The notes under the pieces: generated by a model
The model's input: the letters and a program-made list of their open reading frames with translations, nothing else
Told to the model about the DNA's origin: nothing
Databases searched by the model: none
Made by a program: the position numbers and the translations under genes
Source: Spirochaetaceae bacterium
Lineage (GTDB): Bacteria > Spirochaetota > Leptospiria > Leptospirales > Leptonemataceae
Reading direction: 5' to 3'
Length of the DNA stretch: 43,074 nucleotides
Assembly (NCBI GenBank): GCA_002729885.1
Contig: PBUB01000003.1
Location: 1 to 43,074, forward strand
Shown: positions 34,617 to 43,074 of the stretch, piece after piece
Numbering within the stretch: position 1 is the first letter of the stretch
How the letters are laid out: each line of letters opens with the position of its first letter

Positions 34617-36860
34617 CTATCGTCTGGGACCGCCTCTACCGCCACCGCCTGGTCGTCCGCCGGGGCGTCTACCGCCTCCGCCGCCGCCACGACGATCTCC
34701 GCCTCCGCGATGTCCTCCACCGCCATTGGCCCCTGCTCCGGAAGCTGCGAATTCATCGGCCAGCTCTTCGCGAATCAGGTCCACGCGACCGAATTGATCC
34801 ACTCCCAGAACGCGAACCTTGATAGAATCTCCAATATCTACAACATCCTTTACGGAGTTCACTCGCTCTTTTGCAAGTTTGGAGATATGCAGCAGACCTT
34901 CTTTTCCGGGGAAAAGCTCGATGAATGCTCCGAAGTCCACAATCCGCTTCACGGTACCATCGTAGGACTCTCCTACTTCTACCTCACGGAAGATATCTTC
35001 GATCAATTTCTGAGCCAGTTCCGCAGCCTGAGTATTGGTGGCTGCGATGGTTACTGTTCCATCGTCTTCCACGCTCAGATCTGCGCCGGATTTTTCGATA
35101 ATGCTTCGAATTACTTTTCCTCCCGGACCAATAAGCTCGCCAATGCGATCTTGATCGATCTGGATGGTTGTGATTCTGGGTGCGTTGGGAGAAACATCGG
35201 ACCTGGCTTCTTTGATGGCATCGTCCATCTTATCCAGAATATGCATTCTTCCCTTTTCAGCCTGGGAAAGGGCTGCTCGCAGAATATCTACAGACAGTCC
35301 TTTTACTTTTATATCCAGCTGAAATGCTGTAATTCCTTTTCGGGTTCCGGCTACTTTGAAGTCCATATCACCGAAGTGATCTTCGATACCAGCGATGTCG
35401 CTGAGGATGCAGTAGTCATTGTTATCGCCCATGATCAAACCCATGGCGATACCAGAAACGCTTCTGGGAACCGGAACACCGGCAGCCATCATGGCCAGGG
35501 ATCCAGAGCAAACGGATGCCATGGAAGAGGAACCGTTGGACTCCAGGATTTCAGAGACAATTCGAATTACGTAAGGAAACTCGCCTTTTTCAGGCACCAT
35601 TCGCTTGAGCGCGCGTTCGGCCAGGTTTCCATGACCGATTTCTCGCCGGCCCGGGCCCATCATTCGCTTTACTTCGCCGGTAGAATAGGCCGGGAAGTTA
35701 TAGTGCAACATGAAATGCTTGTGCCGTTCGCCGGACAGAGTTTCGATTTTCTGAAAATCATCTCCGGTGCCCAGAGTAACAACGCCCAGAGACTGAGTCT
35801 GCCCCCTGGTAAACACTGCAGAACCATGCACCCCAGGAAGTACATCCAGTTCGATGGATATATCCCGGATTTCATCCAGTTTTCTGCCGTCGGCACGAGT
35901 GCCCTGCTCAAAGCAGGACTTTCGCACTACCAGATATTCCAGTTCGTGCATGTAGCCTTTGATGTCTCGAAGAACCGTTTCCTGTTCTTTTTCATCTCGA
36001 TCAGCTACGAGCTCGGTCTGAACGTATTCCAGAGCTTCGTTGTAGACTGCTTTCACAGCTTCTGCCCGGCCTTCCTTTCCCTTTGCGGAGTTGGCTTGCT
36101 CGAGCTTGTCAAAATATTTCGATTTTACTTTTTCGCGAATGGTTTCATCTGGCTTTCGCAGAGCAACTTCGCGTTTTTCAGGAGAGACTTTTTTGATCAA
36201 ATCTTCCTGGATCTCGATCTTCTCTTTGATCTTTTTGTGCGCAAAGTCCAGGGCTTCGATCATTTCTTCGGAGGAGATTTCTTGAGCCCCACCTTCAATC
36301 ATCATAACTGCATCTTTAGAGCCAGCTACAAGAAGCTCCAGATCTCCTTCCTGAATCTCTTCTTTGGTAGGATCTGCCAGGAGCTTTCCATCTTTACGAC
36401 CTACCAGAACTCCAGCCACCGGCCCATGAAATGGGATATCCGATACACCCAGAGCTGCAGACGCAGCCGCAATGGCATGACCTTCAATGGATACGCTGGG
36501 ATCTGCAGAAAGTACAGTTACCAGGAGCTGCACTTCGCAAAAGTAGCCCTCGGGAAACAGTGGGCGAATTGGTCGGTCGATTAACCGTGACGTAAGGGTT
36601 TCATGCTCCAGGGGACGGGCTTCACGCTTGAAGTATCCACCGGGCACTCGGCCTACAGCATAGATTTTTTCGCGATAGTCCACCGTCAGGGGGAAGAAGT
36701 CCTGCCCTTCTCGCGCTTCTTTTTCAGCGCATACGGTGGCGAGCATTACAAGATTTCCGTAGCGATAAACTACGGACCCGTGGGCCTGCTTGGCCCAATT
36801 ACCAGTTTCTATAGACAGACCGGTTCCATTCCAGTCCGTTTCTGACTTGTGATAGTCCAT
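34617..36860 (-). CDS. pnp: Polyribonucleotide nucleotidyltransferase (PNPase) with Gly/Arg-rich tail
   Basis: A 747-aa enzyme. Two RNase PH-like domains (about 1-235 and 310-545) are joined by a helical part; the second includes [10 protein letters not shown] and [14 protein letters not shown] near 390-430. The KH domain (about 555-615, [13 protein letters not shown]) and the S1 domain (about 625-695, [21 protein letters not shown]) follow. After residue 702 a tail of about 45 residues is almost entirely Gly and Arg. It degrades RNA 3' to 5' with phosphate. Family members usually end soon after S1 with a short tail, so the RGG-like extension is notable. It lies 30 bases downstream of rpsO, the classical pairing. 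Confidence 0.97.
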   Translation of the reverse strand: MDYHKSETDWNGTGLSIETGNWAKQAHGSVVYRYGNLVMLATVCAEKEAREGQDFFPLTVDYREKIYAVGRVPGGYFKREARPLEHETLTSRLIDRPIRPLFPEGYFCEVQLLVTVLSADPSVSIEGHAIAAASAALGVSDIPFHGPVAGVLVGRKDGKLLADPTKEEIQEGDLELLVAGSKDAVMMIEGGAQEISSEEMIEALDFAHKKIKEKIEIQEDLIKKVSPEKREVALRKPDETIREKVKSKYFDKLEQANSAKGKEGRAEAVKAVYNEALEYVQTELVADRDEKEQETVLRDIKGYMHELEYLVVRKSCFEQGTRADGRKLDEIRDISIELDVLPGVHGSAVFTRGQTQSLGVVTLGTGDDFQKIETLSGERHKHFMLHYNFPAYSTGEVKRMMGPGRREIGHGNLAERALKRMVPEKGEFPYVIRIVSEILESNGSSSMASVCSGSLAMMAAGVPVPRSVSGIAMGLIMGDNNDYCILSDIAGIEDHFGDMDFKVAGTRKGITAFQLDIKVKGLSVDILRAALSQAEKGRMHILDKMDDAIKEARSDVSPNAPRITTIQIDQDRIGELIGPGGKVIRSIIEKSGADLSVEDDGTVTIAATNTQAAELAQKLIEDIFREVEVGESYDGTVKRIVDFGAFIELFPGKEGLLHISKLAKERVNSVKDVVDIGDSIKVRVLGVDQFGRVDLIREELADEFAASGAGANGGGGHRGGGDRRGGGGGGRRPGGRPGGGGRGGPRR

Positions 36861-36890
36861 TAATTCCTTCCGAACCGAGAGAGGAAAACT

Positions 36891-37157
36891 TTACTTACGG
36901 ATTCCGAGTTCGCCAATTAGCTTTTTGTAGGATTCTACGTTCTTCTTTTTTAGATAGTCCAGTAGCTTACGACGTCGACCAACCAGTTTCAACAGTCCGC
37001 GGCGGGAGTGGTGGTCAGTTTTGTGGGTCTTGAAGTGCTCGGTTAGTTCCCGAATGCGTTCTGTGAGAAGAGCAATCTGGATCTCGGAGGATCCGGTATC
37101 TTTTTCTCCCTTCCCGTACTGCTTCAGGATTTCTCGTTTGCGTTCGGCTGTGATCAT
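36891..37157 (-). CDS. rpsO: 30S ribosomal protein S15
   Basis: An 88-aa protein of exactly family length. The helical pattern and the strings [32 protein letters not shown] and [14 protein letters not shown] are all S15 signatures. S15 binds 16S rRNA at the three-way junction and often represses its own translation through its mRNA leader. A leader of 108 bases separates it from truB; I do not see a clear control structure there. It precedes pnp, the arrangement seen in many bacteria. Confidence 0.98.
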   Translation of the reverse strand: MITAERKREILKQYGKGEKDTGSSEIQIALLTERIRELTEHFKTHKTDHHSRRGLLKLVGRRRKLLDYLKKKNVESYKKLIGELGIRK

Positions 37158-37265
37158 CTCTCTTCTTTTTTTACCTTTTTTAACTTAATCTTCCATACTT
37201 CGCCGGAGCCCTGTGCAGAAAAGCAAATTTCCCGACCCATCTGGAAAAACGACATCGGGAGGGTG

Positions 37266-38231
37266 TCAGGAGCGGACAAATACCTTCTTGAGGCAATAAG
37301 CGCTACCCTCACGTTGAGCGATGGCCAGCGTTGTGCCGTCCGGCCGCAGAATCAGGAAATTCTCTCCATCCGTGTCCGGCAGGGGCACCGGGATCTTGCG
37401 TCCCTGCTCCAGCTGAATGGCTCGGTTTACATCCAGCCTGGTCTGGTACCAGTCAGGAAATGCCCGGGGCAAAGACAGAATCTCTGGCTCATGAATGGGC
37501 TGCCCGTCTTCAAATTCTGGTATCCAGGAGTTTTCCAGAGTAAATGGACCCACCGATGTGCGACGCAGGGCTCCCAGGAAGAACGGAAATTCCATGGCCC
37601 TGGAAAAGTCTCGAACAATGGATCTGATATAGGTTCCTGAACTCACAGTGAAGCGGCAATGGATCACAAAACCATCTGCATCCTCCTGGAAATCCAGAAG
37701 GGAGGATTCATAGATTCGAACCGGTCTGGGCTCCAGGCGCACGGACTCGCCCCGCCGAACCCGGTCCGAGACCCTTTTTCCCTGTTGTTTCAGGGCCGAA
37801 TAGTCCGGCGGAACCTGCATATGGGATCCGGCAAAGTTATGGATCCAGGACTCCATGGTATCGCTGCTTCCGCCTAGAAAGTCCAGGCAGCGATTGGCAT
37901 CCACCTGCTCCAGCACTTCGCCGGATGGGTCATGGGTATCTGTGAAACGGCCAGCGCGAAACGTAGCCTCATAGGTTTTATTGTAACGTAAGAGGGAATC
38001 AGCCAGCACCGTGGCCCGACCCACTACAAGAACCAGAAGGCCGCTGGCGAATCGATCCAGGGTGCCGGTATGGCCAATCCTTCGAATTCCTGTGGCTCTT
38101 CTGGCCCGGCTAACCATTTCGGCAGAGCCCGGACCGGATGGCTTATCCACCAGAAGCAGTCCATCGGTTACTTCGCCCGGGTTGGGCGCTATAGAATCAG
38201 AGACCTTTTTCGATTTTGTCCAGGATGGCAT
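37266..38231 (-). CDS. truB: tRNA pseudouridine-55 synthase TruB
   Basis: A 321-aa enzyme. The opening GLLLVDKPSGPGS (about 24-36) and the catalytic GHTGTLDRFASGLL (about 53-66, catalytic Asp59) are clear; the residue after Asp is Arg where many members have Pro. KTYEATFRAGRFTDTHDPSG (about 86-105) and GTYIRSIVRD (about 198-207) complete the family set. It makes the conserved pseudouridine 55 in the T loop of tRNA. The start at 38231 overlaps the end of rbfA by 35 bases. Confidence 0.95.
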   Translation of the reverse strand: MPSWTKSKKVSDSIAPNPGEVTDGLLLVDKPSGPGSAEMVSRARRATGIRRIGHTGTLDRFASGLLVLVVGRATVLADSLLRYNKTYEATFRAGRFTDTHDPSGEVLEQVDANRCLDFLGGSSDTMESWIHNFAGSHMQVPPDYSALKQQGKRVSDRVRRGESVRLEPRPVRIYESSLLDFQEDADGFVIHCRFTVSSGTYIRSIVRDFSRAMEFPFFLGALRRTSVGPFTLENSWIPEFEDGQPIHEPEILSLPRAFPDWYQTRLDVNRAIQLEQGRKIPVPLPDTDGENFLILRPDGTTLAIAQREGSAYCLKKVFVRS

Positions 38232-38538
38232 CGCCCTCTCGAATGCTGGTATCCAGCTCGAAATGGATACGGGGAGTCTGTCTCAAGCGCAGGGATCGGC
38301 CCATTTCGCTTTGAAAGAATTTCACCGCAGCCGTAAGGCCACGCCAGGTATCCCGGTGCTCATCTTCCGGGCCAAACAGGGAAATAAATACTGTGGCCTC
38401 AGAAAGATCCGGGGCCAGACTTACACGAGTGACAGAAACAAAGCCAATGCGCTCGTCTTTGATTCTTCGCTTGATAATCAATTCAGAGAGCTCCCGAACC
38501 ATTGTAGATTCCAGACGCTTTTGACGAACCGGATTCAT
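38197..38538 (-). CDS. rbfA: Ribosome-binding factor A
   Basis: A 113-aa KH-like protein of family length. The N-terminal VRQKRLESTMVRELSELI helix and IGFVSVTRVSLAPDLSEATVFIS (about 42-64) are characteristic, as is the final RQTPRIHFELDTSIREGDAI segment (about 88-107). RbfA binds immature 30S subunits near helix 1 of 16S rRNA and is needed for maturation and cold growth. It follows infB after 31 bases and overlaps truB. Confidence 0.95.
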   Translation of the reverse strand: MNPVRQKRLESTMVRELSELIIKRRIKDERIGFVSVTRVSLAPDLSEATVFISLFGPEDEHRDTWRGLTAAVKFFQSEMGRSLRLRQTPRIHFELDTSIREGDAILDKIEKGL

Positions 38539-38569
38539 AACTTTGACTCAGCGCTCGGAGACGAAAATC

Positions 38570-41014
38570 TCAGAGAGTTCGCGCCACCTCATTGATTACA
38601 TAGGCTTCCACAACATCCCCTTCTTTGATGTCGTTGAAGTTCTTGAGCGAAAGACCACATTCGAAGCCTTCCGCCACTTCGGTGCTATCATCTTTATGAC
38701 GCTTCAGGCTATCCAGCTCTCCGTCTTCGAAAATTACCACATTGTCTCGCAGGATACGAATCTTGTTGTTTCGGTGGATCTTTCCAGATGTAACCATGCA
38801 ACCGGCCACATTTCCGACTCGAGAAATTCGGAACACCCGACGAACTTCGGCTTTGCCCTTCACTTCTTCTACGTAATCCGGCTCCAGCAGGCCTTCCATA
38901 GCCTTGGTCATATCCTCGATTACGTTGTAGATAATGCTGTAGTAGCGAATATCCACTCCATCCCTTTCTGCCAGTTCGGTGGCCTGGGGAGTGGCTCGCA
39001 CATGAAAGCCTACAATCATGGCGTTGGAGGCCGAGGCAAGGCTCACGTCGGATTCGGATATAGCTCCAGTGGAGCCCATGATAACTCTTACTTTGACATC
39101 GTCATGCGACAGCTTCATGAGACCATCGCGGATGGCCTCCACAGAACCCTGAACGTCTGCTTTGACAATGATCTTGAGCTCTTTGTGCTCCTGCATCCAA
39201 TCGGCCAGAGCATCCATACTTGGCTGAGCCCTTTCTGCGGCCCTGGAAATCTGCTCATAGTGCTGACGAGTAGATGCCATTTCACGAGCATACTTCTCTG
39301 ACTCCACAACCTGGAACGGATCCCCGGCCTGAGGAACACCATCCAGACCAATGATTTCCACTGGAGTAGCTGGAGGAGCTTCTGTGCGCCGGCGTCCCAG
39401 GTCATCGAACATAGCACGAATCTTACCGGAGTAAACACCCACCACAAAGGGGTCTCCTTCGCGCAAGGTTCCTTTTTCGATTAACAGAGTAGCCACAGGA
39501 CCTTTTCCTGCATCCACCCTTGCTTCGATTACGTGACCTACCGAACGCACATCCGGGTTGGCCTTCAGATTCAGGATCTCGGCCTGCAGAAGCACCATTT
39601 CCAGAAGATGCTCAATACCAATGTGATTCTTGGCAGAGATCTCGCAGACCACTGTATCGCCGCCCCAGGATTCAGGCTGCAATCCGGCCGTGGCCAGCTC
39701 TTGCAGAACCTTGTCCATATTGGCCGATGGTAGATCGATCTTGTTTACCGCTACAATGATAGGAACTTCAGCTTCTTTTGCGTGAGTAATAGCTTCCTTG
39801 GTTTGCTCTTTTACACCATCGTCGGCAGCAACAACAAGGATAACGATATCGGTAACCGCCGCACCGCGAGATCGCATGGCCGTAAATGCTTCGTGACCCG
39901 GAGTATCCAGAAAGGTAATCTTTCCGGTGGGTGTTTCTACCTGATAGGCACCGATGTGCTGGGTGATAGCTCCGGCCTCGCTATCTACAACATTTGATTT
40001 TCGAATAGTATCCAGCAGTTTGGTCTTACCATGGTCAACGTGACCCATGATGGTTACCACCGGAGGACGATTCTGACGATTCTCTTCTTTGTCTTCCTCT
40101 TCTGCGATAACCGTTTCATCGAACAGACTGACTACATTCACTTTGCAGCCAAATTCCTGAGCTACCAGGGCGGCTGTCTCGGAGTCGATGATCTTATTGA
40201 TGGTAACCATCTCGCCCATCTTCATCAAACGACCAATTACATCGCCGGGCTTCAGGTTGAGCTTCTTGGCCAGCTCCCCTACCTGAACGCTTTCCATAAT
40301 ATCTATAGAGGATGGTACCGTAGTTCCACTGGGCTGGGGCTTGCGCTTGACCGCGCGCTGAAACTTATTGATGTTTTCGTTGTCGTGGCCCCCTCGACGA
40401 CCACCGCCCCGGCCACCACGACCTCCGCCGGTCTCTGGACCCCGATCCGGTTCACCGGGTTTTCCACCGCCTCTGGGGCCGCCAGGTCCTTTGCCACCTC
40501 TTCCCTGCGCCTGATTGGCGCTGGCAGCTTTTCTTGTACTTTCCAGTAATGCATCAAAGGGGGTTCCGGCGCCGGCAAAGCTAACCCGGCTTACGCCACC
40601 ACCCTGGCCTTTCTGACCGCCCTGAGGTCTGCGATCTCCCTGGGGTCTTCCCTGTCCCTGACCCTGTCGGGGGCCTCCGGGACCACCCTGGCCGCCACGA
40701 CGTGGGTCTGAGCCACCACGATTCTGCTGTTGAGGTCCGCGCTGCTCTCCTCTGGGAGGTGGACCACCCTGAGGGGGTCTTTGCTGAGCAGGACCGGACG
40801 AGCCAGGCGCGCTGGTAGGCGGAGTGGGCTTCTGAGTAGGCGCACCGGTTCGGGGGGGTCCTGCTTTGGGTTTTTTGGAAGCGTCGAAGTGTTCGGAAAT
40901 ATCCTTTTTCTGGTCCACCTTCTTCTTGATGACCAGCTTCTTCTTCCCTTTGGACGCGCCAGAGCCCGATAGCTGCTTCTTAATGCTGCCCTGATTTTCG
41001 TTATTATCCGCCAT
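38570..41014 (-). CDS. infB: Translation initiation factor IF-2
   Basis: An 814-aa GTPase. Residues about 1-240 form a Lys-rich then Pro/Gly/Arg-rich disordered extension. A conserved IF2 N-terminal region ([18 protein letters not shown]) precedes the G domain: GHVDHGKT (G1, about 322-329), DTPGHEAF (G3, about 368) and NKID (G4, about 423). The C-terminal domains include a [13 protein letters not shown] barrel. It recruits initiator tRNA to the 30S subunit. I chose ATG 41014 because AGGA lies six bases upstream; the frame extends to 41047. It sits 48 bases after nusA. Confidence 0.96.
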   Translation of the reverse strand: MADNNENQGSIKKQLSGSGASKGKKKLVIKKKVDQKKDISEHFDASKKPKAGPPRTGAPTQKPTPPTSAPGSSGPAQQRPPQGGPPPRGEQRGPQQQNRGGSDPRRGGQGGPGGPRQGQGQGRPQGDRRPQGGQKGQGGGVSRVSFAGAGTPFDALLESTRKAASANQAQGRGGKGPGGPRGGGKPGEPDRGPETGGGRGGRGGGRRGGHDNENINKFQRAVKRKPQPSGTTVPSSIDIMESVQVGELAKKLNLKPGDVIGRLMKMGEMVTINKIIDSETAALVAQEFGCKVNVVSLFDETVIAEEEDKEENRQNRPPVVTIMGHVDHGKTKLLDTIRKSNVVDSEAGAITQHIGAYQVETPTGKITFLDTPGHEAFTAMRSRGAAVTDIVILVVAADDGVKEQTKEAITHAKEAEVPIIVAVNKIDLPSANMDKVLQELATAGLQPESWGGDTVVCEISAKNHIGIEHLLEMVLLQAEILNLKANPDVRSVGHVIEARVDAGKGPVATLLIEKGTLREGDPFVVGVYSGKIRAMFDDLGRRRTEAPPATPVEIIGLDGVPQAGDPFQVVESEKYAREMASTRQHYEQISRAAERAQPSMDALADWMQEHKELKIIVKADVQGSVEAIRDGLMKLSHDDVKVRVIMGSTGAISESDVSLASASNAMIVGFHVRATPQATELAERDGVDIRYYSIIYNVIEDMTKAMEGLLEPDYVEEVKGKAEVRRVFRISRVGNVAGCMVTSGKIHRNNKIRILRDNVVIFEDGELDSLKRHKDDSTEVAEGFECGLSLKNFNDIKEGDVVEAYVINEVARTL

Positions 41015-41062
41015 AAATTTTCCTGCCAGCGTGGCCGGTGCACTCAAATCCGCAATCTGCGG

Positions 41063-42430
41063 TTAGACTTCCTCGAAGGAGACCACATCCTCCAGAATCT
41101 TCAGTATCTGAGTTGCCGTTGTTTTACCTATGCCTTCCAGAGCTTCCAGCTCTTCCGGTTCCAGCTCCACCAGATCCTCAACGCTCTTAACGCCACTCTG
41201 CTCCAGAAGCGAGATCACTCGTCCGGACAATCCGGGCAGCTCGGTAAGAGGAGTGTAATCCCCTTCTTCGCCGGACCCTTCCTCTGTCTTGGGACTGAAC
41301 AGCTGCTCCAGCTGTGCACGGGCTTCAGGTGAGGACATTTCCTCCCCGAATTGCGTCAAAGATTTTACGATGAGCCGGAATCCTGTTAATCGAGCTGCCA
41401 GCTTCACATTTTTGTTGTCCGGTCCCTGGGCCAGACGCAGTTGATCGTCCGGTACCAGAACCAGAGCCTCTTTCGTGCCAGAATCGGCTCGAACTTCAGC
41501 AACCCGGGCCGGAGAAATCGCATTGGCGATTAGCTCAGCTGGCTCCGGAGAATAATTTACAATATCGATGCGCTCATTGCCCAGTTCACGGACAATGGAC
41601 TGAATTCGAACCCCTTTGATACCCACACAGGCACCAACAGGATCCACATCGGATCTGTTGGAGCGAACCAGTAGCTTACTTCTGAATCCAGCATCCCGAA
41701 CAATATCCATGATTTCCACGACGCCATCATAGATCTCCGGAATTTCCTGTTCGAACAACCGTCGAACGAATTCTGGAGCAGCTCTGGAAAGCAGAATATA
41801 GGGACCCGGATCCCGGGATTTCTCCCGACGGAGTTCTACAGATTTGATTACTGCCTTGATTCGATCCCCTGGATGAAATCTCTCTCTGGGAATCTGCTCT
41901 CGTCTGGGTAGCACACCTTCGGCCCGACCCAGATCTACATACACCACTTCTCTATCTCTCCAGCGCAGAAACTGACCTGTGATCAGTTCTCCTTCTTTGT
42001 GGCTGAATTCGTTGTAGATAATTTCTCTTTCCTGCTCTTTTAGGCGCTGAAAGAAGATATGTCTTACGTTTGTAGCTCCGATGCGAGAGAATGCAAAGGG
42101 CTCTTCTTCTATAATAAGCTCTTCTCCGGCGGCAGCATCCTCTTTATGCTTTTTCGCTTCCTCGACGGAGATTTCCAGGGACGGATCCTCCACCTCGGCA
42201 ACGATTTGCTTGTGGACGCTGACTCCAATTGCAGGGGTTTCCGGATCCAGTGTCACCTCGATACGAGCATCCGGACCATACTTTCGCTGATAGGAAGTAA
42301 TAAGACTTCCGCGAAAGATTTCCATAATTTCATCTTTACCCAGACCCTTCTCGGAAGCCAGAGCATCCATGGAGTCGAAGAAGGCTCGAATATCTGGCCC
42401 GGTCTGTTGCTTTTTCTTTGATTTTGCCAT
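41063..42430 (-). CDS. nusA: Transcription termination/antitermination factor NusA
   Basis: A 455-aa protein. The N-terminal polymerase-binding region (about 1-130) precedes an S1 domain (about 150-215, GELITGQFLRWRDREVVYVDLG), then KH domains with GACVGIKGVRIQSIVRELGNERIDIVNY (about 268-296). The C-terminus ends in a single helix-hairpin-helix region (LEALEGIGKTTATQILKIL), lacking the two long acidic repeats of E. coli. It modulates pausing and termination. The gene lies two bases after rimP. Confidence 0.96.
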   Translation of the reverse strand: MAKSKKKQQTGPDIRAFFDSMDALASEKGLGKDEIMEIFRGSLITSYQRKYGPDARIEVTLDPETPAIGVSVHKQIVAEVEDPSLEISVEEAKKHKEDAAAGEELIIEEEPFAFSRIGATNVRHIFFQRLKEQEREIIYNEFSHKEGELITGQFLRWRDREVVYVDLGRAEGVLPRREQIPRERFHPGDRIKAVIKSVELRREKSRDPGPYILLSRAAPEFVRRLFEQEIPEIYDGVVEIMDIVRDAGFRSKLLVRSNRSDVDPVGACVGIKGVRIQSIVRELGNERIDIVNYSPEPAELIANAISPARVAEVRADSGTKEALVLVPDDQLRLAQGPDNKNVKLAARLTGFRLIVKSLTQFGEEMSSPEARAQLEQLFSPKTEEGSGEEGDYTPLTELPGLSGRVISLLEQSGVKSVEDLVELEPEELEALEGIGKTTATQILKILEDVVSFEEV

Positions 42431-42432
42431 CG

Positions 42433-42963
42433 CTACATATCCAGATAGAGATTCGCTTTTCGAATCTGCTCGAGACTTAGAGCATAGTTCTTCTCTTTGC
42501 CCTTGCCTCCCTTCTTTCTGGACCCTCCTGTTTTATAGGATCGAAACAATAATAACTCCTGGCCTTCCCGCTCTTCTTTGCCAGTGTATTCCACAATCTC
42601 TGTGTGTACGGTTCCCTCCTCTTCAAACTGAAGCTTCATGGGACTGGCCCTGAATCGCTCCAGATCACCGGGTAGCCTGAGCTGGCGTTCCGCCCCGGCC
42701 GAAGAAACCTCCAGGGAATAATTTTCGGCATTCAAATCGGCGGGTAGTGACCTACGGTCCGATTCCAGCGCTGCATCCAGCCTCTCAATGAGAGCGCGAC
42801 TGAAGGCCTCGCACTGCTCCAGATCCACTGAACCGGTGGGGTGGTTCAGATCGTCCAGCTGGACCTCGATGTGGTAGCCACCCCCTGCATTTCGGAGACG
42901 AATCGAGAAAATCTCTGTCCCCGGCAGAAGCGCCTCCGCCGCAATTTCATCCAGAACATCCAT
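42433..42963 (-). CDS. rimP: Ribosome maturation factor RimP
   Basis: A 176-aa protein of the RimP family. The N-terminal alpha/beta domain shows IEVQLDDLNHPTGSVDLEQCEAFSRAL (about 30-56), followed by YSLEVSSAGAERQLR (about 82-96), the family's S-P-G-like core region where Ala replaces Pro. A Lys/Gly-rich stretch (about 145-158) lies in the C-terminal part. It helps 30S assembly. I chose ATG 42963, which has GGATGG seven bases upstream; the longer frame begins with TTG at 42981 and lacks a ribosome binding site. It heads the rimP-nusA-infB operon. Confidence 0.9.
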   Translation of the reverse strand: MDVLDEIAAEALLPGTEIFSIRLRNAGGGYHIEVQLDDLNHPTGSVDLEQCEAFSRALIERLDAALESDRRSLPADLNAENYSLEVSSAGAERQLRLPGDLERFRASPMKLQFEEEGTVHTEIVEYTGKEEREGQELLLFRSYKTGGSRKKGGKGKEKNYALSLEQIRKANLYLDM

Positions 42964-42979
42964 TTTGCGGCCATCCGGC

Positions 42980-43003
42980 AAAAAAAAAGCGGGTGCAACC
43001 CAC
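42980..43003 (-). terminator. Terminator-like hairpin directly before rimP
   Basis: On the minus strand, stem GTGGGT pairs with ACCCGC around TGC (42989-43003), with one G-T pair, followed by nine T (42980-42988). It ends 17 bases before the rimP ATG at 42963. It could end a transcript from a gene beyond the window edge, or act as an attenuator in the leader of the rimP operon. A TTGACA-like sequence (43036-43041) lies upstream but no good -10 box accompanies it. Confidence 0.7.
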
Positions 43004-43074
43004 TTCTACAACAAGGAATCGTTTTGTCGCTTTACTGTCAATCTAATTCAATCCAGATGGTTCCCGGTGAACCA

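Noticed and set aside
34710..36584. A 624-codon open frame on the plus strand opposite pnp
   Set aside because: Fully antisense to a certain gene; long antisense frames are common where codon use is biased, and the translation matches no family that I know.
38044..38075. TruB catalytic loop has Arg after the catalytic Asp instead of Pro
   Set aside because: The catalytic Asp is kept, and non-proline residues occur at this place in other TruB proteins, so loss of function is not implied.

Overview
The window looks like chromosomal DNA from a diderm spirochaete, most likely the Leptospira/Leptonema lineage. The evidence is indirect: two proteins with spirochaete-style lipoprotein signal peptides, a spirochaete-like FliH, a LolA/Dut/FtsK/RodZ/RimO/PgsA/YajC/SecDF gene order, and moderate GC content. 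No rRNA is present, so the assignment is an inference. I see no phage, insertion sequence, CRISPR array or plasmid hallmark. Coding density is high, and no gap between genes exceeds 300 bases.

Layout. Positions 1-5.2 kb are mosaic. They hold an elongator tRNA-Met, an AsmA-like membrane-anchored protein, an FG-GAP repeat lipoprotein that stops inside its last repeat, a lipoprotein carboxylesterase on the minus strand, and a divergent Imm11-family protein. From 5.3 to 9.0 kb the minus strand carries a CPA2-type cation/proton antiporter with an RCK domain, inorganic pyrophosphatase, and a flagellar FliH standing apart from other flagellar genes. From 9.2 to 14.6 kb a plus-strand run carries an enoyl-CoA hydratase, a dCTP deaminase, a small four-helix membrane protein, serine acetyltransferase, an unrecognised 234-aa protein overlapping a large aldo/keto reductase, a 72-aa TPR protein resembling adenylate-cyclase tails, and a bactofilin.

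From 14.7 kb to the end every gene is on the minus strand. In transcription order, starting at the right edge, these are: the translation/RNA block rimP-nusA-infB-rbfA-truB-rpsO-pnp, closed by a clear intrinsic terminator at about 34.6 kb; dut and ftsK; lolA-rodZ-rimO-pgsA-trpD-yajC-(small membrane protein)-secD-secF-ribD, with many 4-8 nt overlaps; then pcrA, a small secreted protein with a structured leader, a CysQ-like phosphatase, hfq and a glycosyltransferase. The block joins ribosome maturation, RNA decay, outer-membrane lipoprotein trafficking, Sec export and phospholipid synthesis.

I did not find a clearly new multi-gene defence or mobile system. The most interesting items are smaller: a degenerate tandem repeat upstream of hfq, two abutting hairpins in one leader, a terminator-like hairpin immediately before rimP, an uncharacterised single-pass protein wedged between yajC and secD, a free-standing cyclase-tail TPR protein, an apparently orphan Imm11 protein, and large insertions in RibD and the aldo/keto reductase.
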